Shown: positions 1 to 10,352 of the stretch, in pieces
Layout of the letters: the number at the start of each line of letters is the position of its first letter
Position numbering within the stretch: position 1 is the stretch's first letter
Assembly: GCF_028640845.1 (NCBI RefSeq)
Contig: NC_080546.1
Span: 15,287,520-15,351,519 of the forward strand
Reading direction: 5' to 3'
DNA from: Ahaetulla prasina
Lineage: Eukaryota; Chordata; Lepidosauria; Squamata; Colubridae
DNA: 64,000 nucleotides
Made by a program: the position numbers and the translations under genes
The notes under the pieces: generated by a model
Seen by the model: the letters and a program-made list of their open reading frames with translations, nothing else
The model's database searches: none
What the model was told of the DNA's origin: nothing

Positions 1-239
1 ATGACAGTTTTGCTTCTGTCTTATTCTGAACAAGTAAGGGGGGGGAAATAGCCTTAATTCAGCAGAACAGGCAGTGAGTAGGCAAAAATATGTTGAAAAG
101 ATAACACTTGCTTCTTCTCAGGGGCACTGGGGTAAAAAAATAAATCAATCTAATGAGTTTTTACTTTTTTTCATTTGCAGATAGCAACATTGTGTAATGA
201 AGTCAACGATATATTGTGCCTTTAATTGGTGCCATCATA

Positions 240-725
240 ATATATAATATAATATAATATAACAACAGAGTTGGAAGGGATCTTGGAGGCCTTCTAGTCC
301 AACCCCCTGCCCAGGCAGGAAACCCTACACCATCTCAGACAGATGGTTATCCAACATTTTCTTAAAAATTTCCAGTGTTGGAGCATTCACAACTTCTGCA
401 GGCAAGTCGTTCCACTTATTAATTGTTCTAACTGTCAGGAAATTTCTCCTTAGTTCTAAGTTGCTTCTTTCTTTGATCAGTTTCCACCCATTGCTTCTTG
501 TTCTACCCTCAAGTGCTTTGGAGAACAGCCCGACTCCCTCCTCTTTGTGGCAACCCCTGAGATATTGGAACACTGCTATCATGTCTCCCCTAGTCCTTCT
601 TTTTATTAAACTAGACATACCCAGTTCCTGCAACCGTTCTTCATATGTTTTAGCCTCCAGTCCCCTAATCATCTTTGTTGCTCTTCTCTGCACTCTTTCT
701 AGTGTCTCAACATCTTTAGACAGGA
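240..725 (-). mobile_element. CR1 LINE fragment, 3' end, with TATAA-type tail
   Basis: On the minus strand the sequence encodes the C-terminal end of a CR1-type ORF2 (reverse transcriptase family), with recognisable segments LERVQRRATKMIRGLE and INKWNDLPAEVV. It then runs into the CR1 3' end, read here in antisense as the AGAGTTGGAAGGGA block at 269 onwards. The tail is a short TATAA tandem at about 240-262. The element is strongly 5' truncated, as is usual for CR1, and the upstream edge near 725 was judged by loss of similarity. It has no catalytic domain and cannot move. Confidence 0.85.
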
Positions 726-844
726 CAATATTAGAACTATAGAAACAACAATCTGTCTTCTGGTACTTTAAACATAACTCATTTAAATTTATTAAAACCA
801 TTAATAATCCACAGGTATTCAATAACCTACAGATGTGCGGGATT

Positions 845-1136
845 CAGAGGTGAAATTCAAAAATTTTCCCTACCGGTTCTGTGGGTGTGGCTTGGTGGGT
901 GTGGCTGCTTGAGAGAATCGCTGGGGGAACTGCGGCCTGTGCTCTGCAGTCTTACTATCTATTTCTAGCCATCTGGGCACTGAAGTTAGATTCAGTCAGA
1001 TTTACGGAAGAGGTGAGCGGCAAGTGGGCAACTGGGCGGGCGTGGGCTGGGTAATTTTTACTGGCTCTACGAACCAATTCAAATTGTCCCTTCTGCCTCT
1101 CCGGAGCCAGGCCGAGATGGTCGAATTTTACCCCTG
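845..1136. mobile_element. hAT-type MITE, CAGNGGTGAAAT/ACCGGTTC group
   Basis: The 292-bp element starts CAGAGGTGAAATTC and ends GAATTTTACCCCTG, which are inverted versions of each other. It is flanked by perfect 8-bp duplications GCGGGATT (837-844 and 1137-1144). It contains the TACCGGTTCTGTGGGTGTGG block that recurs in at least ten other elements in the window. There is no coding capacity, so it is nonautonomous. Confidence 0.9.
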
Positions 1137-1382
1137 GCGGGATTTAAATCTTAATCTGCAACCTTAACCGAAATTTAAAAGCCACTTCCCTGTTTTCCTT
1201 TTTTGACTTCAGAGTCGGGAAATGATAATATGAAGAAATGATGATAAGGATTTATTAGTATGCATGAGTTTAGGAACACAATTCTATGCCCCAAGGTTTA
1301 CAAACTATATTTTAGTATAGAAAACCAGTATGTGAAAGGAAGGAAATAAGAGACCAGGATAAATGAAATGTACAGTATATGC

Positions 1383-2278
1383 CAGTGACAGTGAACCTAT
1401 GACACGCATGCCAGAGGTGGTATGCAGCACCCACTCTGTGGGCACGTGAGCCATCGCCCCAGTTCAGCTCCACTGCACATGCGCACGTGCCTGTTGCCAG
1501 CCAGCTTGTTGTGACTCCAGCCCCCGAACCTGGCCCCATGCCCGAAAGTGACTCCGAGAGTGAGGGGGAAGGGCCGGTAAGGCTTACCTCGGGAGCACCG
1601 ATTCCTTTGGCCCGGCTCCAGGAGCCAGAACCAGACCAGTCGGAGGACGTAATGAGGCCATCATCCCCTGATTCCTCCCTTCTCCAGGCTACGCCTTCAG
1701 ACCCAGCTGATAATAATAATAATCAAGCTTGGATTGACCCGTGCTTCAGAAGATTAGAGAGGCATCAAAGGGAAGGGTGGGGCAGGAGCCCCACCCCACA
1801 GGATATATAAAGAGCTTTGGGACTGCTCTCACTCCACGGGAAGCAAAAGTTTAGCTGAACCGTTTCAAAAAGAGCTGAAAGTCTGCTACATGAATCATTT
1901 GTTTGAACTTTGGCAGGCAGCTGCGATTTCTCTGCCGGGACTGATAAGAGCCGTGAATCCACTGGCTGAAGGCCAGCTCATTAATCCAAAGTGGGGAAGG
2001 AGACAGAACACAGCTGGTCTTCGGGTCTCTGCTGTGCATGCATGGAGGTGGGGTTCATGCAGGGGGCTGTGTGCACATGCAGGGGTGGGGTGCATGTGGG
2101 GGCACACATGGATGCGGGGGCTGTGCATGTATGTATGTGCCCCCCCAGGGTGCAAACAGGGGCCTGTGTGCATGTATGCAGGTGGGGCACATGCGCAGAG
2201 CCCACGCGCACATTGCATTTTGAGGCTTCGGGCACGTGTGCATTGGGCACTCAGTCCGGAAAAGGTTAGCCATCACTG
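1383..2278. mobile_element. hAT-type MITE, CAGTGATGG group, interrupted by a solo LTR
   Basis: The ends are CAGTGACAGTGAACC and GGTTAGCCATCACTG. Perfect 8-bp duplications GTATATGC flank the element (1375-1382 and 2279-2286). A solo LTR sits inside at 1507-2010. The interior is rich in GTGCATGTG-like purine/pyrimidine alternation and is noncoding; the short ORFs across it have no family features. Confidence 0.88.
1507..2010 (+). mobile_element. Solo LTR (TGTTGTG...AGAACA family)
   Basis: The 504-bp unit starts TGTTGTGACTCC and ends GGAGACAGAACA, with 5-bp duplications CAGCT on both sides (1502-1506 and 2011-2015). A TATA-like GGATATATAAAG lies near 1800. No interior remains, so the rest was probably lost by LTR-LTR recombination. 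Related solo LTRs lie at 13076, 32541 and 60240. I cannot assign it to Gypsy or endogenous retrovirus from the LTR alone. Confidence 0.82.
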
Positions 2279-2303
2279 GTATATGCCATTGTTTGAACTA
2301 TAC

Positions 2304-2765
2304 AGGTGGAACTCGACTTACAACCATTCGTTTAGTGATCATTCAAAGTTACGATCACACTGAAAAAAAGTGATTTACGACTGTTTTTTCACGCTTGCAA
2401 CCATTGCAGCATCCTCGTGAGCACACGTTCAAAATTCAGACACTTGGCAACTGACTCATACTTACGACGGTTACAGAGTCTTGGAGTCATGTGATTATTT
2501 TTTTTTCAAGCAAAGTCAACGCAGAAGCCAGAGTCACTTAACAGCTGTGTTGATTCACTTAACAACAGGGGCAACAAAGGTTGTAAAATGAGGTAAAACT
2601 CACTTAACAATTGTATTGCTCAGTAGTGGAAAACCCTAAATTCGGTTAGTAACCCCAACCCTAATTTAACAACTACAGTGGTTCAGTTAACAATTGTGGC
2701 AGGGAAGATCATAAAATCAGGCAAAAGTCAGTTAACAACCGTCTTGCAGTTGAAAACAAACTTCA
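2304..2765. repeat. Dispersed noncoding repeat of the ACTTACAACC type
   Basis: This noncoding repeat is built around phrases such as CGACTTACAACC, CACTTAACAA and TTGGCAACTGACTCATA. Copies also occur near 6740, 12274, 13840 and 33470. Complete copies end with GAGGACTACCTGT and begin with its inverse, so it is probably a TIR-type MITE. Both edges here are approximate and the right part looks like a second, degraded partial copy. Confidence 0.6.
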
Positions 2766-2954
2766 ACTCTTTCCCCTTTGGTCCACAATAGAACTGTTTC
2801 TGTCACAAGATGTAGAATCACAATTGCTATAAAGATAACCAGCTCCTCATAAAAACATATTAACACAAACAAGAAAAAAATCAAACAGCTAGCGATTGTT
2901 AACCAAATAAATAATCATGAGGGCAAACAGTAGTAAAAGTGTTTATTAACACAA

Positions 2955-3595
2955 CAATAGAGTTGGAAGGAACCTTGGAGGTCTTCTAGTCCAACCCCCT
3001 GCAGAAGCAGCAGACCAGTGGGTGGGTTTCAAAAATTTTTACTACCGGTTCTGTGGGTGTGGCTTGGTGGGCGTGACATGGCATGGCTTGGTGGGCGTGG
3101 CATGGCTTGGTGGGCGTGGCATGGCTTGGTGGGCGTGGCATGGCTTGGTGGGCATGGCAAGGGAAGGATACTGTAAAATCTCCATTCCCTCCCCACTCCA
3201 GGGGATGGATTCTGTAAAATCTCCATTCACTCCCCACTCCAGCGGAAGGATACTGTAAAACCTCCATTCCCTCCCTAATCCAGGGGAAGGTTGCTGCAAA
3301 ATCCCCATTTCCTCCCGATCAGCTGGGACTTGGGAGGCAGAGAATAGTTGGGGGTGGGGTCAGAATTTTTACTACCGGTTCTGTGAACTACTCAAAATTT
3401 CCCCTACCAGTTCTCCAGAACTGGTCAGAACCTGCTGAAACCCACCTCTGCAGCAGACCCTCTATCATTCTGGATATATGGTTATCCAATCTCTTCTTAA
3501 AAACGTCCAGTGATGGAGCGCCTACAATTTCTGGAGTTCTATTGGTTAATTGTTCTCACTATCAGGAAATTTCTCCTTAATACTAGAAATAATCC
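2955..3595 (-). mobile_element. CR1 LINE 3' end, interrupted by a hAT MITE
   Basis: The CR1 3' end (antisense AGAGTTGGAAGGAACC at 2960 onwards) is split at 3015 by a 435-bp hAT element and resumes at 3459 with the GGTTATCCAATCTCTTCTTAA section. Rejoining across the 8-bp duplication restores the order seen in the copies at 263 and 28745. This is a 5'-truncated, inactive fragment. Confidence 0.82.
3016..3450. mobile_element. hAT-type MITE with internal tandem repeats
   Basis: The ends CAGTGGGTGGGTTTC and GAAACCCACCTCTG lie between perfect 8-bp duplications CAGCAGAC (3008-3015 and 3451-3458). Inside are about five copies of a GGCTTGGTGGGCGTGGCAT unit (3060-3150). They are followed by copies of a roughly 41-bp GGATACTGTAAAATCTCC unit (3165-3310). 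It belongs to the same group as the elements at 7454 and 38379, which carry different copy numbers of the same units. Confidence 0.9.
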
Positions 3596-4396
3596 TAACC
3601 AACATTTAAAGAAGAGACTGGGTAGGCTAAAAATGTTCAAATCCTAAGATTTACTGGTGAAACATTGCATCTCTGAACTCAGTGGTGGGATCTTCATCGA
3701 CAAACAGTACAGAGACCTTCCACTTTCTTTTAAAGGGCAGTTTCAGAGAGTATGGATATCCAATCTCTTATCTTTAATTCTTTCCCATAAGGCCGTGTTT
3801 TCCCACTATAGAAAGTCCCCCTCCCCATATTAAAATATTCTTTATTCTTAATATTAAGAGAGGCAGGATAGAATATTTCCCCAAAGGAGAATTAGAGAAA
3901 CATGTTCTTAAAGGCAGAAAGCAGCCCCAGTCTTCCTGCTATAGGAAACAGCCTCCAGCAGATGTGTGAGGTCTTTAGAGATGGATATTTTGTGTCCCTT
4001 AAAAAACCCAGGCCAGCCTATTCCTAAACAAAATGTCTTCAGCCCAGCTCCCCCAGAAGGGATTAAAAGTAGAAAAACAAAGACTTCTAAAATCTACATT
4101 CCCCACCCAAATTCTACGTGATCTTTAGGACATAATAGGATTAACCCACCTCCATGAGAATAGCAAAAGTAGCAAGGCTCATTATATTGCACAACCCCCT
4201 GGAGCATCTCAATTAGAAACCTATAAATATCCATCCACTCACTCAGCTAATTGGTCAGTCACCCCAGAAACATTGCTGTTGTCACTGAAATTTCTGGAAA
4301 CCAAATAAACCTTCTTTCCTTGCAGCCAGTCAGCCTCCATTTTATTTTCAGCGCCTTTCTCCCGGATTGGAACCAGATTAGATTTTTCTTCCTACA
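3596..4396. other. No gene recognised
   Basis: This is AT-rich single-copy-looking sequence without a supported ORF, tandem repeat or recognised element. The stretch 4200-4380 has an LTR-like flavour (an AATAAA-like ACCAAATAAACC near 4300), but I found no paired ends. Confidence 0.4.
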
Positions 4397-4397
4397 C

Positions 4398-4521
4398 CAC
4401 TTTGAGCAACTTTAAGTGGTGTGGACTTCAATTCCCACAATTCCCCAGCCAGCATTCTTGCTGAGTAATTGTGGGAGTTGAAATCCATACTGCTTAAAGT
4501 TGCCAAGGTTGAAAAACACTG
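4398..4521. mobile_element. Palindromic (foldback) MITE, diverged
   Basis: The sequence reads GCAACTTTAAGTGGTGTGGA on the left and its inverse, CTTAAAGTTGCCAAGG, on the right. The arms are joined through CTTCAATTCCCACAATTCC and GTGGGAGTTGAAATCC. This is the foldback architecture also seen at 6474, 12019, 24640, 52271 and 63749. No clear target duplication remains and the edges are approximate. Confidence 0.6.
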
Positions 4522-4524
4522 CCA

Positions 4525-5130
4525 TAGGGTGTAATCCTTTTTTCACTATGATAATAAACATGTAATTCTGAGGTTGGACTTTTTTATGTTCAGAAATTTT
4601 ATTGGTATATTGCAGATTATAGAGGCTCTCCCATTGCAAATATGCCCTGAAGGAGCTGACTTCTGAAACCAGAGACTTATTTGGACAGTGATGTAATGGA
4701 TGTAAGATTACATCAGTCAAAATCCTAGATTCAGTCATGAAAAGTAAATATTTATAATCAGTTCAGTTCTGAACATGCAATTACACCCTGTGAGTTGAGG
4801 TGAGATATGTTTGCTACTATTTTTAGGGCTGTAGTCAAGATCTGTCATTCAACATTTATCATTTGCAGAGAGACTTTTTTTTATTTAGCTAAACGAATGC
4901 TTAGAAAAGCAACTTGGGCAGGCAATAGCATTTTATTCATGAAATAAATTTATTGTTGGCATGGGTTTGTTGCAAACAAATCTGGCCAGGCCAAACTGGC
5001 CAGATTTGTAAACTAAATTTACATGGCTACGCAGAGTCAAGAATAACTTGATGGCATGTAATCATATTTCTTTGGTGGAGTTACTAACTTAGTAGATTGG
5101 GGGAATGCTGTAAGTACGGTATAATATATC
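4525..5130. other. No gene recognised
   Basis: This is AT-rich sequence with no supported gene or repeat. A minus-strand ORF spanning 4412-4738 is mostly foldback-element sequence and has no protein signature. Confidence 0.4.
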
Positions 5131-5135
5131 CTTCA

Positions 5136-5840
5136 TGTTGTGGCCTGCCAGCGGCCAGCAGATCTGGCAGCGGGTTTGGACAATGAGGAGGTTGGGAAGG
5201 AACATGAGCCAGTCCTGGAGTCTGGGGAAGCTCTGATGAGGGCTCTGCATGGGAGGCAGAGATGGGACCAGGGCTGTATGCCAGTTTTCAGCTGCATTTG
5301 GAGTCAGACATCAGTGAAGCAGACGAACAGCTGGAGCCTATTCCCAGTGTGCACATGCACAGAGTTGCCAGATAAGGGAACAGCTAAAGAATAAAGGGAA
5401 CAGCTGAAGGGTCAACTTGGGAGCAAGGCCACAGGTGGACGATGAATGATCTCAGTGGTGGGATTCAAATAATTTAACAACCGGTTCTCTGCTCTAATGA
5501 TTTCTTCCAACAACCAGTTCACCAAACTGCTCAGAAAGTTAACCGGTTCTCCCGAAGTGGTGCGAACTGGCTGAATCCCACCACTGAATGAGAGAGAATA
5601 AAAGAGGAGCAAAAGGGGAGTGGAGTTTGCAGGAGACAATTAGTTCATTACTGCATTCTTGCTAAGTATTGCGGCGTCTGAAAGATATTGGCCTGGCCAC
5701 TCTCCAAGCCTGATAAAGGTTGGTAATTGTGAGCTATCTTGAAAGGCTTTGCTGGAGAGGAATTCACTGTAAATTAAATAAGAGAAGTTTATCGGGACAA
5801 GGATTCTGCTTCGTGCTGCTGGGAAAGCCTAGGTCAGAAT
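5136..5840 (+). mobile_element. LTR-like sequence, interrupted by a hAT MITE
   Basis: It starts TGTTGTGGCCTGCC, similar to the solo-LTR starts at 1507, 13076 and 32541. A promoter-like GAGAATAAAAGAGG follows near 5592. A 134-bp hAT element interrupts it at 5453. I could not find the right end or a matching 5-bp duplication, so the 3' limit is a guess. Confidence 0.5.
5453..5586. mobile_element. hAT-type MITE, short
   Basis: The 134-bp element begins CAGTGGTGGGATTCA and ends TGAATCCCACCACTG, a perfect 15-bp terminal inverted repeat. The 8-bp flanks AATGATCT and AATGAGAG agree at five of eight positions. Two ACCGGTTCTC blocks place it in the ACCGGTTC group. Confidence 0.82.
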
Positions 5841-5924
5841 ACTTCCTATAATGGTAAAATATGGGAAGGGTGAACTATTTTTGTCAATGGATTTATAGTT
5901 GGCCTATTGACTGCATTTGAAAAG

Positions 5925-5937
5925 TGTTCATTTATTT

Positions 5938-5972
<35 letters not shown>

Positions 5973-6465
5973 TTTTGTCACAACAATATATGTAGGTATC
6001 ATACAAAAAGATTATATAGTATATAAACACTTATATGAGTAAATATAAGGAGGTATAAGCATATATCTAGGAAGAAGAAAAGAAAAACAATAGGACAGGA
6101 ACGGTAGGCACGTTTGTGCGCTTATGCACGCCCCTTATGGTCCTCTTAGGAATGGGGTGAGGTCAATAGTAGAAAGTTTTTGGTTAAAGCTTTTAGGATT
6201 ATGAGAAGAGACCACAGAATCAGGTAAAGTATTCCAAGCACTGATGATTCTGTTACAGAAGTCATATTTTCTGCAATCTAGATTAAAGCGGTTGACATTA
6301 AGTTTAAATCTATTAGTTGCTCTAGAGGGGTATGGGATGTTCAGGGACAGGTAGCATCACATTTCAGCTTGTAGAAAAGTACAAGTTGAGAGGACCTCAG
6401 GACTGTATCATGTTTTAAGGAGGGGACACCATAAAATGACACAGGAGTGAGCGGGTTGACAAATG
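5925..6465 (-). mobile_element. LINE 3' end (CR1/L3-like), with TTTA-type tail
   Basis: The tail is a TTTA tandem at about 5932-5973. It is followed by TTGTCACAACAATATATG and the antisense of a LINE end that also occurs in sense at 39140-39600. Both share the CTATTGACCTCACCCCATTCC section, and in sense it encodes a short ORF2-like end (LTPFLRGL). The clade assignment is uncertain and the element is heavily 5' truncated. Confidence 0.6.
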
Positions 6466-6473
6466 CTTTAAAT

Positions 6474-6594
6474 CAGGGATCTCCAACCTTGGCAACTTTA
6501 AGCCTGGAGGACTTCAACTCCCAGCAAAGCTGGCTGGGGAATTCTGGGAGTTGAAGTCCAGCAGGCTTAAAGTTGCCAAGGTTGGAGACCCCTG
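6474..6594. mobile_element. Palindromic hAT-type MITE
   Basis: The 121-bp foldback runs from CAGGGATCTCCAACC to GGTTGGAGACCCCTG. Its arms are nearly complementary along their whole length, with perfect 8-bp duplications CTTTAAAT on each side (6466-6473 and 6595-6602). Transcribed, it would form one long hairpin. Confidence 0.92.
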
Positions 6595-6739
6595 CTTTAA
6601 ATGAAAGAAGATTCAGAGGTTTAGTCCGGCTGGACCTGTGGGCTGAACTGAACTGAACAGGAAGAAAGATAAAAGTTTTGGATCTGGTCAGAAAAAAAAA
6701 TGTAAGGAAGAAATATAGGATGGGGAAGATCTAGATCAT

Positions 6740-7141
6740 CCGTAATATTAGTCCTTGATTTACAAGTGTTCATTTAGTGAACCTTCAAAATTACAACAGC
6801 ACCAGAGAAAGCGACTTGCGACATTTTTCACACTTATGACCGTTGCAGCATCCCCATGGTGATGTGATTTACATTTGGATGCTTGGCAACTGACTCATAT
6901 TTATGACAGTTGCAGAGTCCCGGGCTCATGTGATTCCCACTTTGCGACCTTCTGACAAGCAAAGTCAATGGGGAAGCCAGCTTCACTTAACAACCGTGTT
7001 ACTAATTTAACAATTGCAGTGATTCACTTAACAAACGCAGCAAGAAAAGTCGTAAAATGGGACAAAACTCACTTAACAAATTTCTCGCTTAGCAACATAA
7101 ATTCTGAACTCAATTGTGGTCATACGTTGAGGACTACCTGT
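6740..7141. repeat. ACTTACAACC-type dispersed repeat, near complete
   Basis: The left end reads TAGTCCTTGATTTACAAG and the right end GTTGAGGACTACCTGT, roughly inverted. The body carries the TTGGCAACTGACTCATA and CACTTAACAAC phrases of this family. It is probably a TIR MITE. The target duplication is unresolved and the left edge is approximate. Confidence 0.65.
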
Positions 7142-7403
7142 ATGTCTTAAGAGGCCTGGTTGGCATGGCCTACTATTTGCTGAAAAGGCAAATACCATTT
7201 TTTCTATATATTAACAGAATCGTAGAGATGGGAGTCATTTCTCCATATTCCTGTGCCTGGGATCAGACCCCGCTTGGAATACTGTGCCCAGTTCTCAGAT
7301 CCAGACTTCAAAAAGGTCAGCGATAAACTGGAACAAATTCATATGAGAGCTAACAAGAAGATGACGGGCCTGAAGACCAAGTTATGTGGGGAATGGTATG
7401 TAG

Positions 7404-7978
7404 CAGTGGTGGTATTCAGCTGGTTCTATCCGGTTCGGCCAAACCGGTAGGAGCAGGGGTGAAATCTAGCAGCTTCTGACAGGTTCTGAAGAACCGGTAG
7501 CAGGCATTTTGAGTAGTTTGGAGAACCGGCAAATATCACCTCTGGCTGGCCCCAGTGGGGTGGGAATGGAGATTTTGCAATATCCTTTACCCAGGAATGG
7601 GGAGGGAATGTAGATTTTGCAGTATCCTTCCCCTGCCACGCCCACCAAGCCACGCCCACCAAGCCACACCATGCCGACCAAGCCACGCCCACCAAGCCAC
7701 ACCATGCCCACCAAGCCACACCATGCCCACCAAGCCACACCCATAGAACCGGTAGTAAAAAAATTTGGATTTCACCACTGGGTAGGAACGACTGCACCCA
7801 CACGCACGGACGTCATGACATCCCACTTTTCCATGTTTTTGAGGCTCTGCGCATGCGCAGAAGGTCTTGTCCATCCGCAGAAGATGGCGCATGTGAGTGG
7901 AGTGAGCACGTGTGCGCGCACAAACACATTTGCGAACCGGTAGGGAAGGTAAGTGTATAGCACCCCTGGTATGTAGAC
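7404..7978. mobile_element. Outer hAT-type MITE carrying a second MITE
   Basis: It starts CAGTGGTGGTATTCAG and ends GTATAGCACCCCTG. Perfect 8-bp duplications GTATGTAG lie at 7396-7403 and 7979-7986. A second member of the same broad group is inserted at 7454-7780. The interior right of that insert is rich in CpG and GCGCATGCGC-type sequence. Confidence 0.88.
7454..7780. mobile_element. Inner hAT-type MITE
   Basis: The ends are CAGGGGTGAAATC and GGATTTCACCACTG. The flanks GGTAGGAG (7446-7453) and GGTAGGAA (7781-7788) match at seven of eight bases. It contains the GCCACGCCCACCAAGCCAC tandem and two copies of the 41-bp unit seen at 38379, both in inverted orientation. Confidence 0.88.
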
Positions 7979-8189
7979 AAAAGGAGCACAGATAGCAGTT
8001 TTCAAATATTTGAAAGGTTGTCTCTCTAAAAGGAAGTGGATAAGCAGGAGCAGAAGCAATAGGTTAAAATACGAGGAAGTAAATTTAACATCCAACATCA
8101 GGAGAAATGTCTTGACCCTACCAGCTGCCAACTAGAAGGTCCTACATTATGGTGGATTCTCCTTCTAGGGGGGGCCTTGACACAGAGGT

Positions 8190-8670
8190 TTATTTATTTA
8201 TTATTTATTTATTAGATTTCTAGACCGCCCTTCTCCCGAAGGACTCAGCCTTATTAAAACACATAGGAACACAATAAATTTAAAATACATTTAAAATGAA
8301 ATATTTAACCAGCCAATTTAAAACTAAAACGGTCAAAAGACCGATATAAAACCCTAAACTATAAAATTATAAATAAATTAATACAGTTTAAAATTCAATT
8401 AAAACTAAGTTAAACTAAAATATCAAATTAAAATAATATTTAGGCCTGATTGAATAGCAGAGTCTTCAGTTCCCGCTTGAAGGTACGGAGGTCGGGAAGT
8501 TGGTGTAACCCAGGAGGTAACTCATTCCATAGGGTCGGTGCTGCCACAGAGAAGGCTCTCCCCCTGGGGGTCACCAGCCGGCACTGTTTGGCTGATGGCA
8601 CCCGGAGCAGGCCTGCTCTGTGGGAGCGCACAGGTCGTTGGGAGGCTAGCGTTGTGGGGACAACTGCGCT
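8190..8670 (-). mobile_element. L2-clade LINE 3' end with TTTA/TTA tail
   Basis: On the minus strand 8631-8440 encodes the C-terminus of an L2-type ORF2, with GLLRVPSAKQC and APTLWNELPPGL. The same protein end lies at 16700-16944. The 3' UTR ends in the ACCGCCCTTCTCCCGAAGGA block (antisense) and an ATTTATTTATT tail at 8190-8215. It is strongly 5' truncated. Confidence 0.85.
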
Positions 8671-8886
8671 ATTGAAATGTTAATGCAATTGAGAAGAAAT
8701 GTCTATGCCATGAGTGACACCAGCCAAGGAAACGTGACTGCAGATAACCCCTTTTGCACCGACAGTGTTAAGCAACTTATGACATTTCCTAATTTGTCAC
8801 CTATGGCCAATATTGCAGTGATGTCTCTGGAGAAGATGAGGCTGATCACCCTTGCAGCTGTTAGAAGGTGTAGAAAAAAAGCCTTC
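8671..8886. other. Unique-looking sequence
   Basis: I recognise no element here. An open frame continues into the GAAA microsatellite, but its Lys/Glu-rich part is repeat-encoded and gives no evidence of a gene. Confidence 0.4.
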
Positions 8887-8888
8887 CG

Positions 8889-8890
8889 GA

Positions 8891-8945
<55 letters not shown>

Positions 8946-9008
8946 GAAAAGAAAAGAAAAGAAAAGAAAAGAAAAGAAAAGAAAAGAAAAGAAAAGAAAA
9001 GAAAAGAA
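8889..9008. repeat. Compound microsatellite (GAAA)n-(GAAAA)n
   Basis: A GAAA tetranucleotide run switches at about 8945 to a GAAAA pentanucleotide run. All purines are on the plus strand. Reversed-strand relatives occur at 21657-21810. Confidence 0.97.
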
Positions 9009-9318
9009 AGGCCCTGCTAATTGCCATGGTGCAATCCTGAAAGATTCTTGGAAGCCACAGAAAAGGCTGGGGGACATATCCTGTGGCCTACAGGCTGTTT
9101 CCTTCCTTGCTTCTTTGGAGAGCTGCCCGCTCTGAGTCATAATATTAAGAAAGGAAAGGAGGGCCCTTAAAGTGGCCAGGAACTGCTTCAGAAAATAGAA
9201 AGTGCCCGGATCTAAGAATCTGCTACAGCTCAAGACTGCAGGCTCAATAACTGCGTGTCATGTCAGATTCTCTTCTTCCCTCACAAAGTCATGCAGGCTG
9301 GAGCTAACAGCTACAATA

Positions 9319-9903
9319 GTGGCTAAAATTATGGGAACCCTTTTGGGGAAAGTGTATTTTTGAGATTTGATGGCTAATAACACCACTTTTTTTTTTGGTG
9401 TTTCAAGATAATCCTATTCCACTGCTGGAATGGCCTGGGAATAGCCAGGGATTTTCACCCAATTGAAAATCTATGGAGCCGACTAAAGAAAGGTATTAGT
9501 CAGAAACGACCCAGCAATAAAACCCAGTTAATAGAAGCCATCATTCAATCTTGGTTTCACATTGTAATAGCTGCAGAACTGAAGGACTTGGTTCACTCCG
9601 TGGGAAGACGTTATAAGGCCGTAATTCATGCTAAAGGTTACCCAACTAAGTATTAACTGACATGGTGATAATTTTTATATCTCTCGTTTTTTCTATGGTG
9701 ATAATTTTTGTATATCTCCTTTTTTCTACGTATTTCACTTTTTTTCTTTATACTGTAACTGCTATTCTAATAGCAAATCCTTCATACAAGTTATTGCATT
9801 ACATTCTTGATTAAATTATTTTTCCATTGATATATAATTTTATGGTACTACTCCCAAAAAAAAAATATGGCGTTATTAGCTAGGTTTCCACAATTTTGGC
9901 CAC
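9319..9903 (+). mobile_element. Tc1/mariner transposon remnant
   Basis: The terminal inverted repeats are GTGGCTAAAATTATGGGAACC on the left and its near-inverse GGTTTCCACAATTTTGGCCAC on the right. TA dinucleotides flank both ends (9317-9318 and 9904-9905). Only the C-terminal part of the transposase is left, so the element is internally deleted. Its size is about a third of an autonomous Tc1-like element. Confidence 0.85.
9412..9656 (+). pseudogene. Tc1-like transposase, C-terminal remnant
   Basis: This encodes the end of a DDE transposase that would have cut and joined the element's TIRs. One frame reads WPGNSQ. After a frameshift near 9455 a second frame reads HPIENLWSRLKKGI and continues to KGYPTKY and a stop at 9654. 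The WPxNSxDxxPIENLW block is the classic motif around the third catalytic acidic residue of Tc1-like enzymes. The aspartate position is damaged and everything N-terminal is missing, so it is inactive. Confidence 0.82.
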
Positions 9904-9905
9904 TA

Positions 9906-10350
9906 CTAAACTACTAAAATATGTCTGTTTGTCTGTTTATAACCTTCAATTAGCTGAAACAGTACATCTCGGGGCAACAATTTTTGAATCCAAGGACCTT
10001 AAATGTGCTGACTGAAAGAATGTGTAGAAAATCCGGAACCCGTTACTCCCATGGAATTGAAATTTCAAGGATCTTCCAGCTAGTTATATTTGTGAAATTG
10101 TGGCCACTGCACAGGGTCTTATACTCCCTGCCAGCTTCCCGCAGGCCAAATCAGTGGGGGAAGTGGGCAGGAAGTAAGAAATCACTCCTGCTTCCAGTGG
10201 TTTTTTTAATCTGCCCTTCGTCATTCTGTTCTGCTCTTTAGATTCAGTAAATATTGACAAAACAGGATGCAACGGATCATAGATTGTTTTAGTACTTTAT
10301 AATGCCAATCAGTTTTGGATGATCCTTATCTTAAGAAACTGTTGTTCTAG
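9906..10350. other. No gene recognised
   Basis: Mixed-composition sequence; TGTCTGTTTGTCTGTTTATA near 9922 hints at a decayed repeat. No coding signature was found on either strand. Confidence 0.4.
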
Positions 10351-10352
10351 CT

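Larger units (their letters stand above)
7155..8185 (+). mobile_element. CR1 LINE fragment, interrupted by nested hAT elements
   Basis: The left part (7155-7403) encodes a CR1 reverse-transcriptase thumb-region segment, including LEYCAQF and FKKVSDKLEQI. The right part (7987-8185) encodes the following FKYLKGCLS...LTLPAAN region. The hAT pair 7404-7978 separates them with an 8-bp duplication. Frameshifts and stops show it is dead. Confidence 0.72.

Noticed and set aside
1487..1810. Pro/Glu/Ser-rich open frames in the solo LTRs (also 13080-13460, 32543-32908)
   Set aside because: The same frame-like sequence occurs in every member of this LTR family and each lies inside LTR boundaries set by target duplications. 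It is regulatory LTR sequence, not a gene.
3060..3160. Regular ~20-bp direct repeats that could suggest a CRISPR array
   Set aside because: The units are contiguous with no unique spacers and lie inside a eukaryotic hAT MITE. It is a minisatellite.
8677..9135. Open frames across GAAA, GGA, CCTAY and TTCC tracts (also 21558-21874, 22715-23198, 35788-36356, 62267-62933)
   Set aside because: They encode only repeat-driven Lys/Glu, Leu/Pro/Ser or Phe runs because the repeat units lack stop codons. No domain, start context or gene structure supports them.
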